DNA of 64,000 bases, taken from positions 22,554 through 86,553 of the forward strand of contig NZ_FWXJ01000012.1 in the NCBI RefSeq assembly GCF_900176405.1, written 5' to 3'. Below are positions 28,077-36,353 of the stretch, piece by piece. Numbering within the stretch: position 1 is the first letter of the stretch; each line of letters starts with the position of its first letter. The notes under the pieces were generated by a model that worked only from the letters and a program-made list of their open reading frames with translations, was not told where the DNA came from and did no database searches. The DNA is from Polynucleobacter kasalickyi (GTDB lineage: Bacteria > Pseudomonadota > Gammaproteobacteria > Burkholderiales > Burkholderiaceae). The position numbers were made by a program, and so were the translations under genes.

Positions 28077-28835
28077 TTAACTACGGTGAGCCCAAGCAGT
28101 CTTTTTACGCTCAATCACTGCAAACAACTCATACATGCTCATGGCCATCACACCGATCGATACGAGTCCAGCAAAAGCCAGTGGTAATCTCATGGATGAT
28201 CCTGCAGAAATCAACAAATAACCAATACCTTCGTTTGATGCGCTCATTTCAGAAACCGTAGTTCCGACAAACGCGAGAGTAATTGCAACTTTTAAACTGG
28301 CAAAGAAAAATGGCAGACATCTTGGCATACCAATTTTGACGATAATATCCTTTTTACTTGCACCTAAAACCCTCAACACATCCTCAAGCTCTGGTTCTAT
28401 TGTGGCAAGCGCTGTGGCAATATTAACCATAATCGGGAAAAAACTAATCAGAAAGGCTGTCAAAATTGCTGGGCCTGCGCCAATTCCAAACCAGACCACT
28501 AGAATGGGCACAAAGGCTGCTTTAGGCAGCGCATTAAAGGCCGTCATAATGGGATATAGCGCATCATATGCGATCTTAGAAGAGCCAATCAAGAAGCCTA
28601 ACATCACGCCTACCATGATTGATATTCCAAAACCAACCATCGTGGTCCAAAAAGTCACCCAAGAGTGGCGAAGGATTTCTGTTCTAAACTCAAAGAGGTT
28701 TTGACCAATTTGAATGGGGCTAGGGAAAATAAATTCACTAACTTTAAATACAGTACAGATGAGTTGCCAAATCACTAATAGTGCAATGAACAACACTATC
28801 GCCGCATTTTTTTCTAAAAAATTTTTCTTTTTCAT
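28077..28835 (-). CDS. ABC transporter permease (SsuC/TauC type)
   Basis: A 252-aa inner-membrane permease with six hydrophobic segments. It has the EAA-type loop LRVLGASKKDIIVKIGMPRC (~135-154), which couples to the ATPase. It belongs to the taurine/nitrate/sulfonate/thiamine-precursor importer group. It overlaps the ATPase gene by four bases and closes the operon binding protein-ATPase-permease. Its position between 8-oxoguanine deaminase and uraD suggests a nitrogen compound of purine catabolism (for example a purine base or allantoin), but the ligand is not determined by the sequence. Confidence 0.85.
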   Translation of the reverse strand: MKKKNFLEKNAAIVLFIALLVIWQLICTVFKVSEFIFPSPIQIGQNLFEFRTEILRHSWVTFWTTMVGFGISIMVGVMLGFLIGSSKIAYDALYPIMTAFNALPKAAFVPILVVWFGIGAGPAILTAFLISFFPIMVNIATALATIEPELEDVLRVLGASKKDIIVKIGMPRCLPFFFASLKVAITLAFVGTTVSEMSASNEGIGYLLISAGSSMRLPLAFAGLVSIGVMAMSMYELFAVIERKKTAWAHRS

Positions 28836-29629
28836 TTGCCGGACCTAATCGAACCAATATGTCCTCTGAGTTCATGAACAATATTCGTAAATGCCTCTGT
28901 ATAAGTAATTTCCAAATCCCTAGGGCGTGGTAAATCGATTTCTCTTTTAAAGACAATTTTTCCTGGACTTTTACTCATCACATAGACCGTGTCGGCTAGA
29001 TAAACAGCTTCTCTCAAATCATGCGTAACTAAGATCACGTTAAATTGTTGCTCAGTCCATAAATCTTTCAGAATATTCCAAAGTTCTTCGCGGGTAAAGG
29101 CATCTAAAGCACCAAATGGTTCATCTAGCAATAACATTTTCGGTTGATGAATGAGCGCCCGACAAATACTTGCTCGTTGCTGCATACCACCTGATAATTC
29201 CCAAGGAAATTTATCGGCGTAGCCCTTCAAACCAACACTCTCCAGAAGTTTCAGTGCTCTTTGAATATACTCATCCTTCTTTTTACGGAAATCAAAGCGA
29301 AAGGGCTCAACGATTTCCAAAGGTAATAGAATATTTTCCAGGGTTGTCCGCCATGGCAACAAGGTCGGTGCTTGAAAAGCCATGCCACTAAAACTTAAAG
29401 GACCATTGACCTCATTGCCACCAACCGTAATACGACCTCGACTCGGTTTCTGTAAACCCGTGGTCAACTTCATAAAGGTGGACTTACCGCACCCTGAGGG
29501 GCCTACGATTGCAATAAATCCCCCCGTATGAACTTCGAGTGAAATATTCTCTACTGCGAACTTCCCTTGGGCAGGCAAATCACCATACCCATGAGAAACA
29601 TCATCAAATTTTATAAATGAATCAGACAT
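28832..29629 (-). CDS. ABC transporter ATP-binding protein (SsuB/TauB type)
   Basis: A 265-aa ABC ATPase. Walker A is GPSGCGKST (~44-52), the Q-loop region is MAFQAPTLLPWRTTLEN, the signature is LSGGMQQRASICRAL, Walker B is MLLLDEPFGALDAF and the switch is VTHDLREAVYLAD. The FQAPTLLPWRT stretch is typical of the nitrate/sulfonate/taurine subfamily. The start codon touches the stop of the binding-protein gene (ATG at 29627-29629). It energises the adjacent permease. Confidence 0.9.
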   Translation of the reverse strand: MSDSFIKFDDVSHGYGDLPAQGKFAVENISLEVHTGGFIAIVGPSGCGKSTFMKLTTGLQKPSRGRITVGGNEVNGPLSFSGMAFQAPTLLPWRTTLENILLPLEIVEPFRFDFRKKKDEYIQRALKLLESVGLKGYADKFPWELSGGMQQRASICRALIHQPKMLLLDEPFGALDAFTREELWNILKDLWTEQQFNVILVTHDLREAVYLADTVYVMSKSPGKIVFKREIDLPRPRDLEITYTEAFTNIVHELRGHIGSIRSGK

Positions 29630-30654
29630 TATTTAGGTAAAACCGTCTTAAGACTTGCTAATGGAAGGAAGGATCCATCCCAAACGAAATCAGGATTTAC
29701 TCTTGTTTTTGTTTTATAAATATCGGAGACTTGGGAAGCCATCAAAGCAAGTCTTGGCAAGCTCAATGTTCCAAATCCTTCTGCTTTTGCGTCTGGAGTA
29801 ACTACTGCATCCTTAATTGCTAGTCTGAGTCTGCGTTTTTCTAAATCAACATTGATAATTCCGTCTTTTTGTTTGACATATTGAATGGAGTCATCCGGAT
29901 TGGCAATTACTTCTTTTGCACCTTTTGTAAATGCCTCTAAGAATGCTTTAATTGCAGCAGGATTTTCCTTAATTAACTTCGGAGAAACAATAATGGCGTT
30001 GCCGTAAAGCTTCACACCATTTTGCGCAAAGGGAAATGCAATAATATCCTCAGCTTTAATTCCTCTAGCCTCTAAATTAAGAATAGAGGTAAACCCAAAA
30101 CCAGTAATCGCATCGAGATCACCCTTTACCAACATCGTTTCTCTCAAAGCAGGATCCATACTGATCCAATTAACAGGACCTAATTTATTAGCGTCTTGAA
30201 AGAGCTGAAAGGAACGTCTGCCGGCATCAAAAACTGGCGCACCTAATTTTTTACCAGTTAAATCAGAAATTTTCTTTACATTCGAGCCCTTAATCGTAAT
30301 CACCGATGCGGGAGTATTGTTATAGACCATCATGACCGCAACAGGCTTATTAGGTGCATCTGGGTTATTGCCATGAAACTCCATTAATGCAGCCATGTCG
30401 GCAAAACCAATGTCATAAGAACCGGAAGCAACCCGGTTGACCGCATTTCCTGAACCATTTCCAGCATCAATACTGACATCTAAACCAACTTGTTTAAAGT
30501 ACCCTTTGGCTGCAGGCTCCAAGAAAAAAGCTGATGGCCCCTCAAAACGCCAGTCTAATTGGAATTTAATAGCGGTTTGTGCAAAGGAGTTACCTGAAGA
30601 AACAACTGCAATAATCAGAAATAAGCGTTTTAAAACTTGAAGGTTAATCGACAT
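29629..30654 (-). CDS. ABC transporter substrate-binding protein (NMT1/SsuA type)
   Basis: A 341-aa periplasmic receptor with signal peptide (hydrophobic core FLIIAVVSSG, cleavage near SFAQTA). The NMT1/OMP-decarboxylating fold follows: IKFQLDWRFEGPSAFFLEPA (~29-48), KGYFKQVGLDVSIDAGNGSG, ASGSYDIGFADMAALMEF and LTGKKLGAPVFDAGRRSF. The family includes receptors for pyrimidine thiamine precursors, taurine and nitrate. The opening FQLDWRFEG resembles receptors for heterocycles. It is the first gene of the importer operon and has an NtrC-like dyad about 110 bases upstream. Confidence 0.87.
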   Translation of the reverse strand: MSINLQVLKRLFLIIAVVSSGNSFAQTAIKFQLDWRFEGPSAFFLEPAAKGYFKQVGLDVSIDAGNGSGNAVNRVASGSYDIGFADMAALMEFHGNNPDAPNKPVAVMMVYNNTPASVITIKGSNVKKISDLTGKKLGAPVFDAGRRSFQLFQDANKLGPVNWISMDPALRETMLVKGDLDAITGFGFTSILNLEARGIKAEDIIAFPFAQNGVKLYGNAIIVSPKLIKENPAAIKAFLEAFTKGAKEVIANPDDSIQYVKQKDGIINVDLEKRRLRLAIKDAVVTPDAKAEGFGTLSLPRLALMASQVSDIYKTKTRVNPDFVWDGSFLPLASLKTVLPK

Positions 30655-30762
30655 AGTTTTCCTGTAATGTTTTACTTTGATAAAAAAATGAACTTATTTA
30701 TTCTTCACTTTAAATGAAAATCACATTCATTTTCAATAATTAATGTCAATTTAAAAGAATTG

Positions 30763-30777
30763 TCACCAATTTAGTGC
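30763..30777 (-). promoter_or_regulatory. NtrC-like box upstream of the purine-region ABC importer
   Basis: TCACCA-ATT-TAGTGC matches the GCACCA-N3-TGGTGC dyad with two mismatches and correct 6-3-6 spacing. It sits in the 156-base gap between the importer's binding-protein gene (start at 30654) and the uraD stop, about 110 bases before the start codon, a usual enhancer distance. No clear -24/-12 element was found downstream of it. Confidence 0.4.
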
Positions 30778-30810
30778 GGGAAAAAACACGAACTTCAACG
30801 ATAAAAAAGT

Positions 30811-31317
30811 TCACGCATTTGCGTAAGTTTCTAGTCGAAATTGGGCGATCCGATATATTTGCTCAAGACACTCTTGAAATTCCACCGTCTTTTCATGATT
30901 GAGGCGATTTGCAAAATTTTGAATGATACTTTGCCGATTGTGACCTTTCACCGCCAAAATAAACGGAAAACCGAACTTGGTGAGATATTGAGCGTTCAAG
31001 GACTGTAACAGCTCAAATTCTTCAGGAGAGCATTGGTCTAATCCAGCGCCACTCTGTTCATTCAGTGAATGGTGCGTCAAGTCCTTCCTCACAGCAGCTT
31101 TGCCCGCTAGTTCTGGGTGAGCACAAATGAGCTTTAATTGAGGTGCATGACCGGAGCCGCGAACTACCTCCACCATTTTTTGGTGAAGATCTTCGATTGA
31201 ATGAAATGGCTTGTGCACATATGCTTGCTCAGCTACCCAAGGGCTGTGCTCAAAAATACCGCTAAAGGTATCGATAAATTCACTTTGACTGAACTGGTTA
31301 ATTTGGTCTATTTTCAT
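30811..31317 (-). CDS. uraD: 2-oxo-4-hydroxy-4-carboxy-5-ureidoimidazoline decarboxylase UraD
   Basis: A 168-aa all-helical enzyme that decarboxylates OHCU to (S)-allantoin, the third step after urate. It has the family motifs SPWVAEQAYVHKPF (~27-40), LICAHPELAGKAA (~63-75, with the active-site region His) and SAGLDQ-like GAGLDQCSPEEFELLQSLNA, KFGFPFILAVKGHNRQSI. It lies 34 bases after puuE on the minus strand. HiuH, which makes its substrate, is encoded divergently 1.1 kb away. Confidence 0.95.
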   Translation of the reverse strand: MKIDQINQFSQSEFIDTFSGIFEHSPWVAEQAYVHKPFHSIEDLHQKMVEVVRGSGHAPQLKLICAHPELAGKAAVRKDLTHHSLNEQSGAGLDQCSPEEFELLQSLNAQYLTKFGFPFILAVKGHNRQSIIQNFANRLNHEKTVEFQECLEQIYRIAQFRLETYANA

Positions 31318-31351
31318 TAGATTTTGTCGTTATCTTTAAAAAGGCTTACAT

Positions 31352-32284
31352 TCATGCCGCTGGGTGATTTTCATACCAATGGTTGGCTATATCCACTCGA
31401 CGACAAACCCAAACATCCTCTTTTTGGGCGATGTAATCCAAAAATTTCTGCAGAGCAATAAAGCGTCCTGGCCGTCCAAGAATTCGACAATGCATACCAA
31501 TGGATAACATTTTAGGTTGGTTTTGGCCGTTTGGATCGCCCTCAGCGTAAAGCACGTCAAAACTATCTTTTAAATATTGATAGAAATGTTCAGAGGTATT
31601 AAATCCTTGTGGTGAAGCAAACCGCATGTCATTCGAATCTAGGGTATAAGGAATAATTAAATGATTCTTTTCAGAACCATCGGTCATCGGGTGCTTTATC
31701 CAAAATGGTAAATCATCACCATAGTAATCAGAATCATACAAATATCCACCTTGCTCAAGCAATAAGGTTCTGGTATTGGGAGAGTCTCTGCCGGTATACC
31801 AACCCAAAGGGGCTACACCCGTAATCTCTTTTATTTTCTCGGTTGCGAGTCGCATATGCTCGCGCTCAGTATCAATGTCCACATCTTGATAATGAATCCA
31901 ACGCCAACCATGACTCACAATTTCATGACCTAACTCGACAAAAGTTTTTGCGAGTTCTGGATGACGCTCCAGTGCCATACCAATGCCAAAGACAGTGAAG
32001 TTCAGATTTCTTTTCTTGAACTCATTTAAGATCCGCCAAACCCCTGCCCGAGAGCCGTATTCATAAATCGATTCCATTGACAAATGACGGGCTTCAAATG
32101 CTGCTGCACCGATAATTTCCGATAAGAATTGCTCAGATGCTTTATCGCCGTGTAAGACAGAGTTTTCTCCACCTTCTTCATAATTTAAAACAAATTGGAC
32201 CGCTATTCTGGCGCCGTTGGGCCATTTAGGGTGGATAGGTTGGTTGCCATAACCAATTAAATCTCTGGGGTAAGAACTATTCAT
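31352..32284 (-). CDS. puuE: Allantoinase PuuE (polysaccharide-deacetylase fold)
   Basis: A 310-aa metal-independent allantoinase converting allantoin to allantoate. It has the start PRDLIGYGNQPIHPKWPNGA (~5-24), VQFVLNYEEGGENSVLHGD, HEIVSHGWRWIHYQD (~119-133), GWYTGRDSPNTRTLL and SIGMHCRILGRPGRF, all characteristic of PuuE. It heads a minus-strand pair with uraD and is divergent from hiuH. The shared 173-base gap carries the best NtrC-like dyad in the window. Confidence 0.95.
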   Translation of the reverse strand: MNSSYPRDLIGYGNQPIHPKWPNGARIAVQFVLNYEEGGENSVLHGDKASEQFLSEIIGAAAFEARHLSMESIYEYGSRAGVWRILNEFKKRNLNFTVFGIGMALERHPELAKTFVELGHEIVSHGWRWIHYQDVDIDTEREHMRLATEKIKEITGVAPLGWYTGRDSPNTRTLLLEQGGYLYDSDYYGDDLPFWIKHPMTDGSEKNHLIIPYTLDSNDMRFASPQGFNTSEHFYQYLKDSFDVLYAEGDPNGQNQPKMLSIGMHCRILGRPGRFIALQKFLDYIAQKEDVWVCRRVDIANHWYENHPAA

Positions 32285-32371
32285 ATTTTTTTACACTCAA
32301 ACCTCATTTACGTTGTCATGGGAAAATAATACCCATTAATTGAGGTATTTCAAAGCAAGTCCAAAAATTTT

Positions 32372-32386
32372 CCACCATTTTGGTGC
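32372..32386. promoter_or_regulatory. NtrC-like dyad between puuE and hiuH
   Basis: CCACCA-TTT-TGGTGC has perfect CACCA/TGGTG arms around three bases and differs from GCACCA-N3-TGGTGC by one base. It sits between the divergent puuE-uraD and hiuH-puuD-alc-allA units, 88 bases from puuE and 72 bases from hiuH. A sigma-70-like pair TTGAGT (32414-32419) and TTTATA (32437-32442), 17 bases apart, points toward hiuH. The binding protein is inferred, not shown. Confidence 0.5.
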
Positions 32387-32457
32387 TAAAGTTTCAAATA
32401 AACATTATTCAATTTGAGTAATAATATGATTAATCTTTTATATATTGGGTATCAATC

Positions 32458-32811
32458 ATGGGCAGGTTAACCACGCACGTACTTGACACTGCGCAAGGAA
32501 TACCAGGCAAAGGCATTAAGGTCAATTTATACTTTAAGAGTGATTCCTCACAAGTATTGCTTGCTTCCAAAGTGACCAATGACGATGGTCGGTGTGACAC
32601 ACCGCTTCTAGAAGGCGACAAGTTTATTGCAGGAGAATATCTTCTAGAATTTGAAATTGGGAATTATTTCAAAAACTCATCTCTGAATTTAACCGAGCCA
32701 CATTTTCTCAATAATGTCCTTATTCAGTTTTACGCAGCCAATTCGGAATCACATTATCATGTCCCCCTACTTGTAACACCTTGGAGTTACTCAACCTATA
32801 GAGGTTCATGA
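32458..32811 (+). CDS. hiuH: 5-hydroxyisourate hydrolase HiuH
   Basis: A transthyretin-like enzyme of 117 aa that hydrolyses 5-hydroxyisourate, the product of urate oxidation, to OHCU. The hallmark elements are present: N-terminal GRLTTHVLDTAQGIPG with the active-site His, an Arg in DGRCDTPLLEG (~45), HYHVPLLVTPWSYSTYRGS at the C terminus with the diagnostic YRGS. It is the first gene of hiuH-puuD-alc-allA. Confidence 0.97.
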   Translation: MGRLTTHVLDTAQGIPGKGIKVNLYFKSDSSQVLLASKVTNDDGRCDTPLLEGDKFIAGEYLLEFEIGNYFKNSSLNLTEPHFLNNVLIQFYAANSESHYHVPLLVTPWSYSTYRGS

Positions 32812-32833
32812 TTATTTGATCAATTAAGTTATC

Positions 32834-32899
32834 GGTCGTCGCGGTAAAGCCCAATTTTTGGCACGACCTTTTGCATCTGCAGTCCCGCCGTGGCAGATG
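32834..32899 (+). other. Two stem-loops in the hiuH-puuD gap
   Basis: The 116-base gap between hiuH and puuD contains GGTCGT...ACGACC (32834-32839 with 32863-32868), followed by TTTT, and then CATCTGC...GCAGATG (32874-32880 with 32893-32899), seven perfect pairs. The first may be a leaky terminator, the second lies ~28 bases before the puuD start. No ribosome-site pairing was established. Could be an internal control point or chance. Confidence 0.4.
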
Positions 32900-32927
32900 T
32901 TATTACTTGATTTGGTAGGGATGTCGT

Positions 32928-34112
32928 ATGGAATATTTATTTCCTTTTTTTATTGATTGTTTAAACCTCTTACTGAGGTGGACTCATTTAATCGTTGGTA
33001 TTGCTTGGATTGGAGCATCGTTTTACTTCGTCTGGCTGGATAATAGTCTGCATGCGCCAAAAGATTCCCATCTGAAGGAATTAGGTGTTAGCGGTGAATT
33101 ATGGGCTGTTCACGGTGGGGGCTTCTATAACCCACAAAAATACGCAGTCGCACCCAAAGTGATTCCTAATAATCTTCATTGGTTTTATTGGGAAGCCTAC
33201 TCAACTTGGTTAAGTGGCATCGCGCTCTTTACCGTTAGTTATCTAGCCAATGCCAAAGTCATGTTGGTGGATGCTAGAGTGGCGGATATTTCAGGCAATG
33301 TAGCAATACTCGCCGCACTCGCTTACTTAACGGTAGGATGGCTCATCTATAACCAATTATGTAAATTTTATGGTGTAGGAGCTAAAGCCGATAAAAAGGT
33401 CGCCATCTCCATTTTCATTTACATCATCATTGCTACTTGGATTGCATGCCACATTTTCTCTGGCCGGGCAGCTTTCTTAATGACTGGAGCCATGATCGCC
33501 ACCATCATGGCAGCCAATGTTTTTTTCTGGATTATTCCAGGACAAAAAACTGTCATTGCCTCGATTAAAGCAGGGGAATCTCCAGATCCAATTCATGGCA
33601 TGATTGGTAAACAACGTAGCGTGCACAATACCTTCTTCACCCTACCGGTCTTATTTTGTATGATTTCTAATCACTACAGCTTGACGTACCAGGCAAAAGA
33701 TAACTGGCTTGTCCTAGTGCTCATCATGACGAGTGGTGCCTTAATTCGATATTTCTTCGTTTCTAGACATAAAAACAAACCAAGCTATGTCAGTCTGAGC
33801 ATTGGTCTCCTGTTGCTAATTCTTTGTTTTTGGAAAATTGCCCCTCCAAAACCTGTAGAAACAGTTGCATTAAAACCTCCTACCATCGAAAAAGTCGAAT
33901 CAATCATTCAAGAGCGTTGCGTGGTTTGTCATAATAATCAAATCGCTAATAAAAATATTCGCTTAAATGAGCGGCAATTAATAGAAGATCAGGCAGGGTT
34001 GATTCATCAACAAGTAGTAGTAACCAAGATTATGCCCATGGGCAATGCGACCAATATTACTGATGAAGAAAGAAACTTGATTGATTTGTGGTTTCAGTCA
34101 AAATCCAAATAA
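32928..34112 (+). CDS. puuD: Membrane urate hydroxylase PuuD with C-terminal cytochrome c
   Basis: A 394-aa integral-membrane urate oxidase that replaces cofactor-free uricase in many proteobacteria, giving 5-hydroxyisourate and passing electrons to the respiratory chain. The N-terminal part has the urate-oxidase N domain (LLRWTHLIVGIAWIGASFYF at ~16-35, WAVHGGGFYNPQKY, LHWFYWEAYSTWLSG) and about eight hydrophobic segments. The C-terminal ~75 residues carry a haem-binding site CVVCH and an axial Met in KIMPMGNATN. It is followed 18 bases later by alc. The start ATG has a GGTAGGGATGTCGT leader. Confidence 0.95.
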   Translation: MEYLFPFFIDCLNLLLRWTHLIVGIAWIGASFYFVWLDNSLHAPKDSHLKELGVSGELWAVHGGGFYNPQKYAVAPKVIPNNLHWFYWEAYSTWLSGIALFTVSYLANAKVMLVDARVADISGNVAILAALAYLTVGWLIYNQLCKFYGVGAKADKKVAISIFIYIIIATWIACHIFSGRAAFLMTGAMIATIMAANVFFWIIPGQKTVIASIKAGESPDPIHGMIGKQRSVHNTFFTLPVLFCMISNHYSLTYQAKDNWLVLVLIMTSGALIRYFFVSRHKNKPSYVSLSIGLLLLILCFWKIAPPKPVETVALKPPTIEKVESIIQERCVVCHNNQIANKNIRLNERQLIEDQAGLIHQQVVVTKIMPMGNATNITDEERNLIDLWFQSKSK

Positions 34113-34130
34113 CTTATTGAAAGAACATTT

Positions 34131-35135
34131 ATGGCAATTCAACAAGACGTAAACGCACCAGAGTTCACTCGAAAATATTTAAATCTTGCCGATGCAAGAT
34201 TGGGCGCTAAACCTATTTTTTGTTCAGATCAATTTTTTGGTCCCTTAGAAAGAATGCTCAACCCCGAACCGGCTGTTTTCATACCAGGTAAGTATGACGA
34301 TAATGGGAAATGGATGGATGGGTGGGAAACTAGGCGCAAGAGATCTGTTGGCGAAGATTGGTCAATTATTCAACTCGCCAGACCTTGCACCATCGTCGGT
34401 TTTGATGTGGATACTAGCCACTTTACTGGTAACTATGCGCCAGCAGTTTCGATCAAAGCTTGTTACACCAATGATCCAATGAGTGCTGAAAATGAATGGG
34501 TAGAGTTATTGTCCCCACAAAATTTGTCCCCGAATAATCATCATTATTTTGAAATTTCTTCCACTGTTAAAGTCAATCATCTGAAAGTAACGATCTTCCC
34601 AGATGGCGGTATTGCAAGATTAAGGGTGTACGGAACGGCAGAAATTGACTGGTCAAAAGTAAGTCCCGGCGAAGAAATTGATTTCGCTGCGGCAGAAAAT
34701 GGTGCTAGGATTGTCGCAGTCAACAATCAACACTTTGGCTTAGCCAGCAATCTACTGATGCCCGGCAGAGGCCAAAATATGGGTGATGGTTGGGAAACCA
34801 GAAGAAGGAGAGAACCGGGGAATGACTGGTGTGTCATCCAACTAGCCCAGTCGGCAATCATCGATCGCATTGAAGTAGATACCTGCCATTTTAAGGGCAA
34901 CTATCCAGATCGTTTTTCATTACAGGCAAATTTTGTCCAAGTTGGAACAGATACATCCTTAATCACTCAATGTATGTTTTGGCCAACCCTTGTTGAAGAG
35001 CAAAAACTAGAAATGCACAAACAACATTATTATGCAACGGAGATTTTACCCTTAGGTAAAGTTAGCCATGTCAGACTCAATATCTTCCCTGATGGCGGAG
35101 TCTCTAGGCTCAGATTATGGGGTAAATTCAATTGA
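34131..35135 (+). CDS. alc: Allantoicase
   Basis: A 334-aa enzyme hydrolysing allantoate to ureidoglycolate plus urea. Two internal repeats of the allantoicase jelly-roll domain are visible: [20 protein letters not shown] (~64-83) with [11 protein letters not shown], and [20 protein letters not shown] (~220-239) with [11 protein letters not shown]. Each ends in an [13 protein letters not shown] / [13 protein letters not shown] motif. It follows puuD by 18 bases and overlaps allA by four bases. The released urea is a substrate for the urease encoded in the same window. Confidence 0.97.
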   Translation: MAIQQDVNAPEFTRKYLNLADARLGAKPIFCSDQFFGPLERMLNPEPAVFIPGKYDDNGKWMDGWETRRKRSVGEDWSIIQLARPCTIVGFDVDTSHFTGNYAPAVSIKACYTNDPMSAENEWVELLSPQNLSPNNHHYFEISSTVKVNHLKVTIFPDGGIARLRVYGTAEIDWSKVSPGEEIDFAAAENGARIVAVNNQHFGLASNLLMPGRGQNMGDGWETRRRREPGNDWCVIQLAQSAIIDRIEVDTCHFKGNYPDRFSLQANFVQVGTDTSLITQCMFWPTLVEEQKLEMHKQHYYATEILPLGKVSHVRLNIFPDGGVSRLRLWGKFN

Positions 35136-35644
35136 AAACCATCCAGCTAACCCCCCTCAATCAAGAAAATTTTAAATCTTTTGGAGAATTCATTACTCTA
35201 GAAAATGCGAATCAATTTAAGATTAATGGTGGATCAACGGATCGCTTTCACGCCTTATCCAGCGTAGATACAGAGGCCAATGGGGGGCGCACCATCGTGA
35301 GTATGTTCAGGGGGCAAGCATTTCACTTGCCATTTGAACTCAAGGTCATGGAGAGGCACCCACTAGGTTCTCAGACTTTTATTCCTTTAAACCCTAATGC
35401 TGGGCAACGCTATTTGATTGTTGTCGCTCCAGCAGAGTGCAAGAATGAAGTGGAGGTAGTTGATCACCTTACCGCTTTTATTGCTCAAGGATTTGAGGGC
35501 GTCACCTACGCCAAAGGGGTTTGGCATCACCCTTTAATTAGTTTGGACGAAGTCAATGATTTCATTGTAATTGATCGTTTAGGGCCGGGAAATAATTGCG
35601 ATGAAATTCCCATCACATCAAGGCTTGTGATTAACAATCCTTGA
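35132..35644 (+). CDS. allA: Ureidoglycolate lyase AllA (TTG start)
   Basis: A 170-aa cupin-like lyase splitting ureidoglycolate to glyoxylate and urea. Family segments are [11 protein letters not shown] (~31-41), [14 protein letters not shown] (~69-82), YLIVVAP and [16 protein letters not shown] (~128-143). The start codon is TTG at 35132-35134, which overlaps the alc stop as TTGA, so translation is probably coupled to alc. No in-frame ATG is near the family start. Last gene of the hiuH operon. Ends six bases from the convergent ribA gene. Confidence 0.93.
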   Translation: MKTIQLTPLNQENFKSFGEFITLENANQFKINGGSTDRFHALSSVDTEANGGRTIVSMFRGQAFHLPFELKVMERHPLGSQTFIPLNPNAGQRYLIVVAPAECKNEVEVVDHLTAFIAQGFEGVTYAKGVWHHPLISLDEVNDFIVIDRLGPGNNCDEIPITSRLVINNP

Positions 35645-35650
35645 ACACGA

Positions 35651-36253
35651 TTAATTAGACTCGAGCCCATCCTTAAAATGGCCCATTTTTTGTTCTTTGG
35701 TTAAACGATAATTGGCATTAAATGGGGACTGACCGACATGCAGAGGAATGCGGTCTTCGATGATGAAACCAAACTCGATCAAGAATTCAATTTTTTTCGG
35801 ATTATTAGTAATCAAACGTAAAGAGGTAATCCCCAAGTCTTTTAACAATTTGGCTGCATCACGATAGTCTCTAGCATCAACATCAAAGCCTAGCATGATG
35901 TTTGCTTCCACCGTATCCGCGCCATTTTCTTGTAACTTGTAAGCCTTAACCTTGTTCAGAAGACCAATACCACGCCCTTCTTCCCGATGATAGAGAATGA
36001 CGCCGCGGCCCTCTTGGGCAATCATTTTCATAGCTTCATTTAATTGTGGTCCACAATCACATCGTAAACTGTGAAACACATCACCTGTCAGACATTCTGA
36101 ATGCAGCCTAGTCAAAACAGGCTCGCCATTTTGCACATCACCCATTACAAGCGCGATATTTTCATTGCCAGATTGCGGATCTTCACTAACATACAGCTGA
36201 AAAAGCCCATACTCGGTTGGTAATGAGCAATTTACTATTTCATTATTCTTCAT
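35651..36253 (-). CDS. ribA: GTP cyclohydrolase II (RibA type)
   Basis: A 200-aa GTP cyclohydrolase II, normally the first riboflavin step (GTP to a diaminopyrimidine, formate and pyrophosphate). The zinc site is HSECLTGDVFHSLRCDCG (~51-68) and the catalytic Arg-Gly region is YHREEGRGIGLLNK (~93-106). LRLITNNPKKIEFLIEFG follows. All catalytic residues look intact. It stands alone, not with ribDEH, inside a purine-degradation cluster. It may be a second copy with another role, or simply the main one at an unusual position. Confidence 0.93.
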   Translation of the reverse strand: MKNNEIVNCSLPTEYGLFQLYVSEDPQSGNENIALVMGDVQNGEPVLTRLHSECLTGDVFHSLRCDCGPQLNEAMKMIAQEGRGVILYHREEGRGIGLLNKVKAYKLQENGADTVEANIMLGFDVDARDYRDAAKLLKDLGITSLRLITNNPKKIEFLIEFGFIIEDRIPLHVGQSPFNANYRLTKEQKMGHFKDGLESN

Positions 36254-36353
36254 CAGTTAGATTTTAAACTAATCAGGCCTATTATTCAGAAACCAATCCT
36301 AAATCACGTAATGTACTAATAGTAGATTTAAGTCATTTGATTAAAATACACTG

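Noticed and set aside
36254..36353. FMN riboswitch upstream of ribA
   Set aside because: The upstream gap of ribA on its coding strand is only about 100 bases and has none of the expected conserved helices.
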